Source: Chloroflexota bacterium
GTDB taxonomy: Bacteria; Chloroflexota; Limnocylindria; Limnocylindrales; CSP1-4
NCBI GenBank assembly: GCA_003169735.1
Contig: PNAP01000007.1
Span: forward strand, 1-43,737
Direction: 5' to 3'
DNA length: 43,737 nucleotides
The first letter of the stretch is position 1. Every line of letters starts with the position of its first letter. Of the stretch, positions 42,667-43,737 are shown piece by piece. Position numbers and translations under genes: made by a program. The notes under the pieces were generated by a model. That model saw only the letters and a program-made list of their open reading frames with translations, was not told the origin of the DNA and did not search any database.

Positions 42667-43395
42667 ATGGCCGGCATGTGGAATCAACGCGTCGACAACC
42701 GAGAGACCAGGCGAGCTGGCCGGCGCCCGCGGCACGGGCGGAACCGACATCGGCGCGACGACGAAGCGCTCGTCGAGATGGCGACGATGGCCGAGGTGAT
42801 GGCGGCGATCGAGGCGTTCGACCTTGGTCAGCCGTGGGCAGAGGTCGCGCCGAGCGTCCTGCCGGTGCTGCCGAGACGGCGGGCGATGCCGCCCGGTACG
42901 GACGATCGGATCCGCAGGCAGTACCCGCCAGGCATCGCGGTCGGGTTCGGGGCGGACATCGGGCCGGCATTCATGCACGTGACGGACACGCTCATCGCGC
43001 AGTGGGGTGTGACGGCCGATGAGCTGGCCGCGCGCGCGGTCGCCAACGTGCGCGAACGCGCGCAGTCGCGACGCCACTTCGGCGTCATCGCCGAGTCGAT
43101 CGGCGATGTGCCGACCATGGCGTTCCAGTCGCGCGAAGGCTGGGCGTCGACCCTATTGCTGATGCCCGATCAGTTCGAGCGGTGCTTCGGAGCGGAACCG
43201 CGCATGGTCCTCGCGCCGATGCGCGATCTCCTCGTGGCGCTTCCCATCGACACGGATCGGGACCTCGCGGCGTGGATCCTCGACGAGTTCTGTGCCGTGG
43301 ATCCGAATGCGCTCGATGTGCCGATGCTCGCCTTCGCCGATGGCGCGTTCGGCTTCCTCGGGCCAGTCAGCCTGCCTGGGAGAAATCGACGATAG
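42667..43395 (+). CDS. DUF1444 (YtpQ)-like protein
   Basis: A 242-residue soluble protein. The first 35 residues are Arg-rich and may be untranslated: an ATG at 42778 is an alternative start. The remainder follows the YtpQ pattern: IAQWGVTADELAARAVANVR, a Trp-containing strand EGWASTLLLMPDQFE, and RMVLAPMRDLLVALPIDTD. The function of the family is unknown. Its 3' end overlaps the convergent YCII gene by 29 nt. Confidence 0.65.
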   Translation: MAGMWNQRVDNRETRRAGRRPRHGRNRHRRDDEALVEMATMAEVMAAIEAFDLGQPWAEVAPSVLPVLPRRRAMPPGTDDRIRRQYPPGIAVGFGADIGPAFMHVTDTLIAQWGVTADELAARAVANVRERAQSRRHFGVIAESIGDVPTMAFQSREGWASTLLLMPDQFERCFGAEPRMVLAPMRDLLVALPIDTDRDLAAWILDEFCAVDPNALDVPMLAFADGAFGFLGPVSLPGRNRR

Positions 43396-43726
43396 GCCGC
43401 ACCTCGATGGCGCCGACGGCTGCGCCCGGGATCATCGCGGCCAGCTCGATGGCTTCGTCGAGATCCTTGCAGTCGAGGATGTAGAAACCGCCGAGCGCTT
43501 CCTTGGTCTCGGCGAACGGCCCGTCGGTGGCGACGGTCTTGCCGTCGCGGACGCGGACGGTGGTCGCCGTCGAGGTCGGCTGGAGGGCCTCGCCGGCGCG
43601 CATCACGCCGCGGCGGCGCGCCTCATCCGAGAAGCGGTTGTAGGCCTCGTAAGTCTCGGTGTCGGCCATCGGATCGACGGCTCCGGGGTCGACTTCCTCG
43701 GTGTAGATGAGAGCCAGGTACTGCAC
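43367..43726 (-). CDS. YCII-related (DGPF-domain) protein
   Basis: A 119-residue protein with the family opening MQYLALIYTEE and the signature DGPFAETKEALGGFYILD, plus a late acidic strand-helix LDEAIELAAMIPG. Members resemble YciI and are often located beside sigma-70 ECF genes; any such neighbour would lie outside the window on the right. The start is a GTG at 43726 with AGGAG six bases upstream, right at the window edge. Confidence 0.9.
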   Translation of the reverse strand: MQYLALIYTEEVDPGAVDPMADTETYEAYNRFSDEARRRGVMRAGEALQPTSTATTVRVRDGKTVATDGPFAETKEALGGFYILDCKDLDEAIELAAMIPGAAVGAIEVRPIVDFSQAG

Positions 43727-43737
43727 GGGAGTCTCCT

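Overview
The window is a high-GC, gene-dense bacterial chromosome segment with small intergenic gaps, no rRNA or tRNA, no insertion sequence and no CRISPR array. No single gene fixes the taxonomy. The mix of TPP-riboswitch thiamine genes, proton-translocating transhydrogenase, HTH-GAF-GGDEF regulators, Pro/Ser-rich lipoproteins and XRE-type HTH proteins with nuclease-like C-termini suggests a soil or freshwater Chloroflexota (Limnocylindria-like) or another deep high-GC lineage. This is inference. A recurring feature is a TAnnnT hexamer 6-7 nt before an ATG or GTG with no Shine-Dalgarno (SD), which points to many leaderless mRNAs. I used it to correct several starts.

Layout. 1-2.3 kb: a P1B-5-type metal ATPase with a C-terminal hemerythrin domain, possibly cut by the window edge. 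2.3-5.2 kb: a UvrA2-like ABC protein and a DUF1801 protein. 5.2-11.3 kb: a minus-strand thiamine operon under a clear TPP riboswitch (thiamine pyrophosphokinase, ThiB-, ThiP- and ThiQ-like transporter, overlapping a Bcp-type peroxiredoxin), then a PIG-L deacetylase. 11.3-13.7 kb: YbaK-type editing protein and three hypotheticals, two of them membrane proteins. 13.8-16.7 kb: a large MerR-like HTH, four-GAF, GGDEF diguanylate cyclase that apparently starts at AUC. 16.8-17.4 kb: a frameshifted XRE-HTH pseudogene. 17.8-21.8 kb: SAM hydrolase (DUF62), a membrane hypothetical, a WYL regulator and an SRPBCC protein. 21.9-24.8 kb: pntAa-pntAb-pntB. 24.9-28 kb: GlcD-type FAD oxidase, PdxH and an EamA transporter. 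28.2-30.7 kb: NarL-type two-component pair. 31-35 kb: an XRE-HTH protein with a PD-(D/E)XK-like core, a CADD-type di-iron protein with its predicted catalytic residues conserved, and an unusual MFS-lipobox-LysM fusion. 35-38.5 kb: a 1173-residue Cas4-like nuclease, DEDD exonuclease and SF1 helicase fusion.

From about 38.7 to 41.3 kb base composition drops sharply. This stretch holds an unknown protein, a ParB/Srx-domain protein and an Mrr-type endonuclease with a QxK active site. Beside the helicase-nuclease it looks like a horizontally acquired defence module and is the best candidate for an undescribed system. The right end carries an archease-like protein lacking its HTAD motif, an RHH-RelE toxin-antitoxin pair, a DUF1444-like protein and a YCII protein.

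Functional links visible in the sequence: thiamine uptake and pyrophosphorylation under one riboswitch; a transporter translationally coupled to the vitamin B6 enzyme PdxH; kinase and regulator coupled by ATGA; and nuclease and regulatory genes concentrated between 31 and 42.6 kb.
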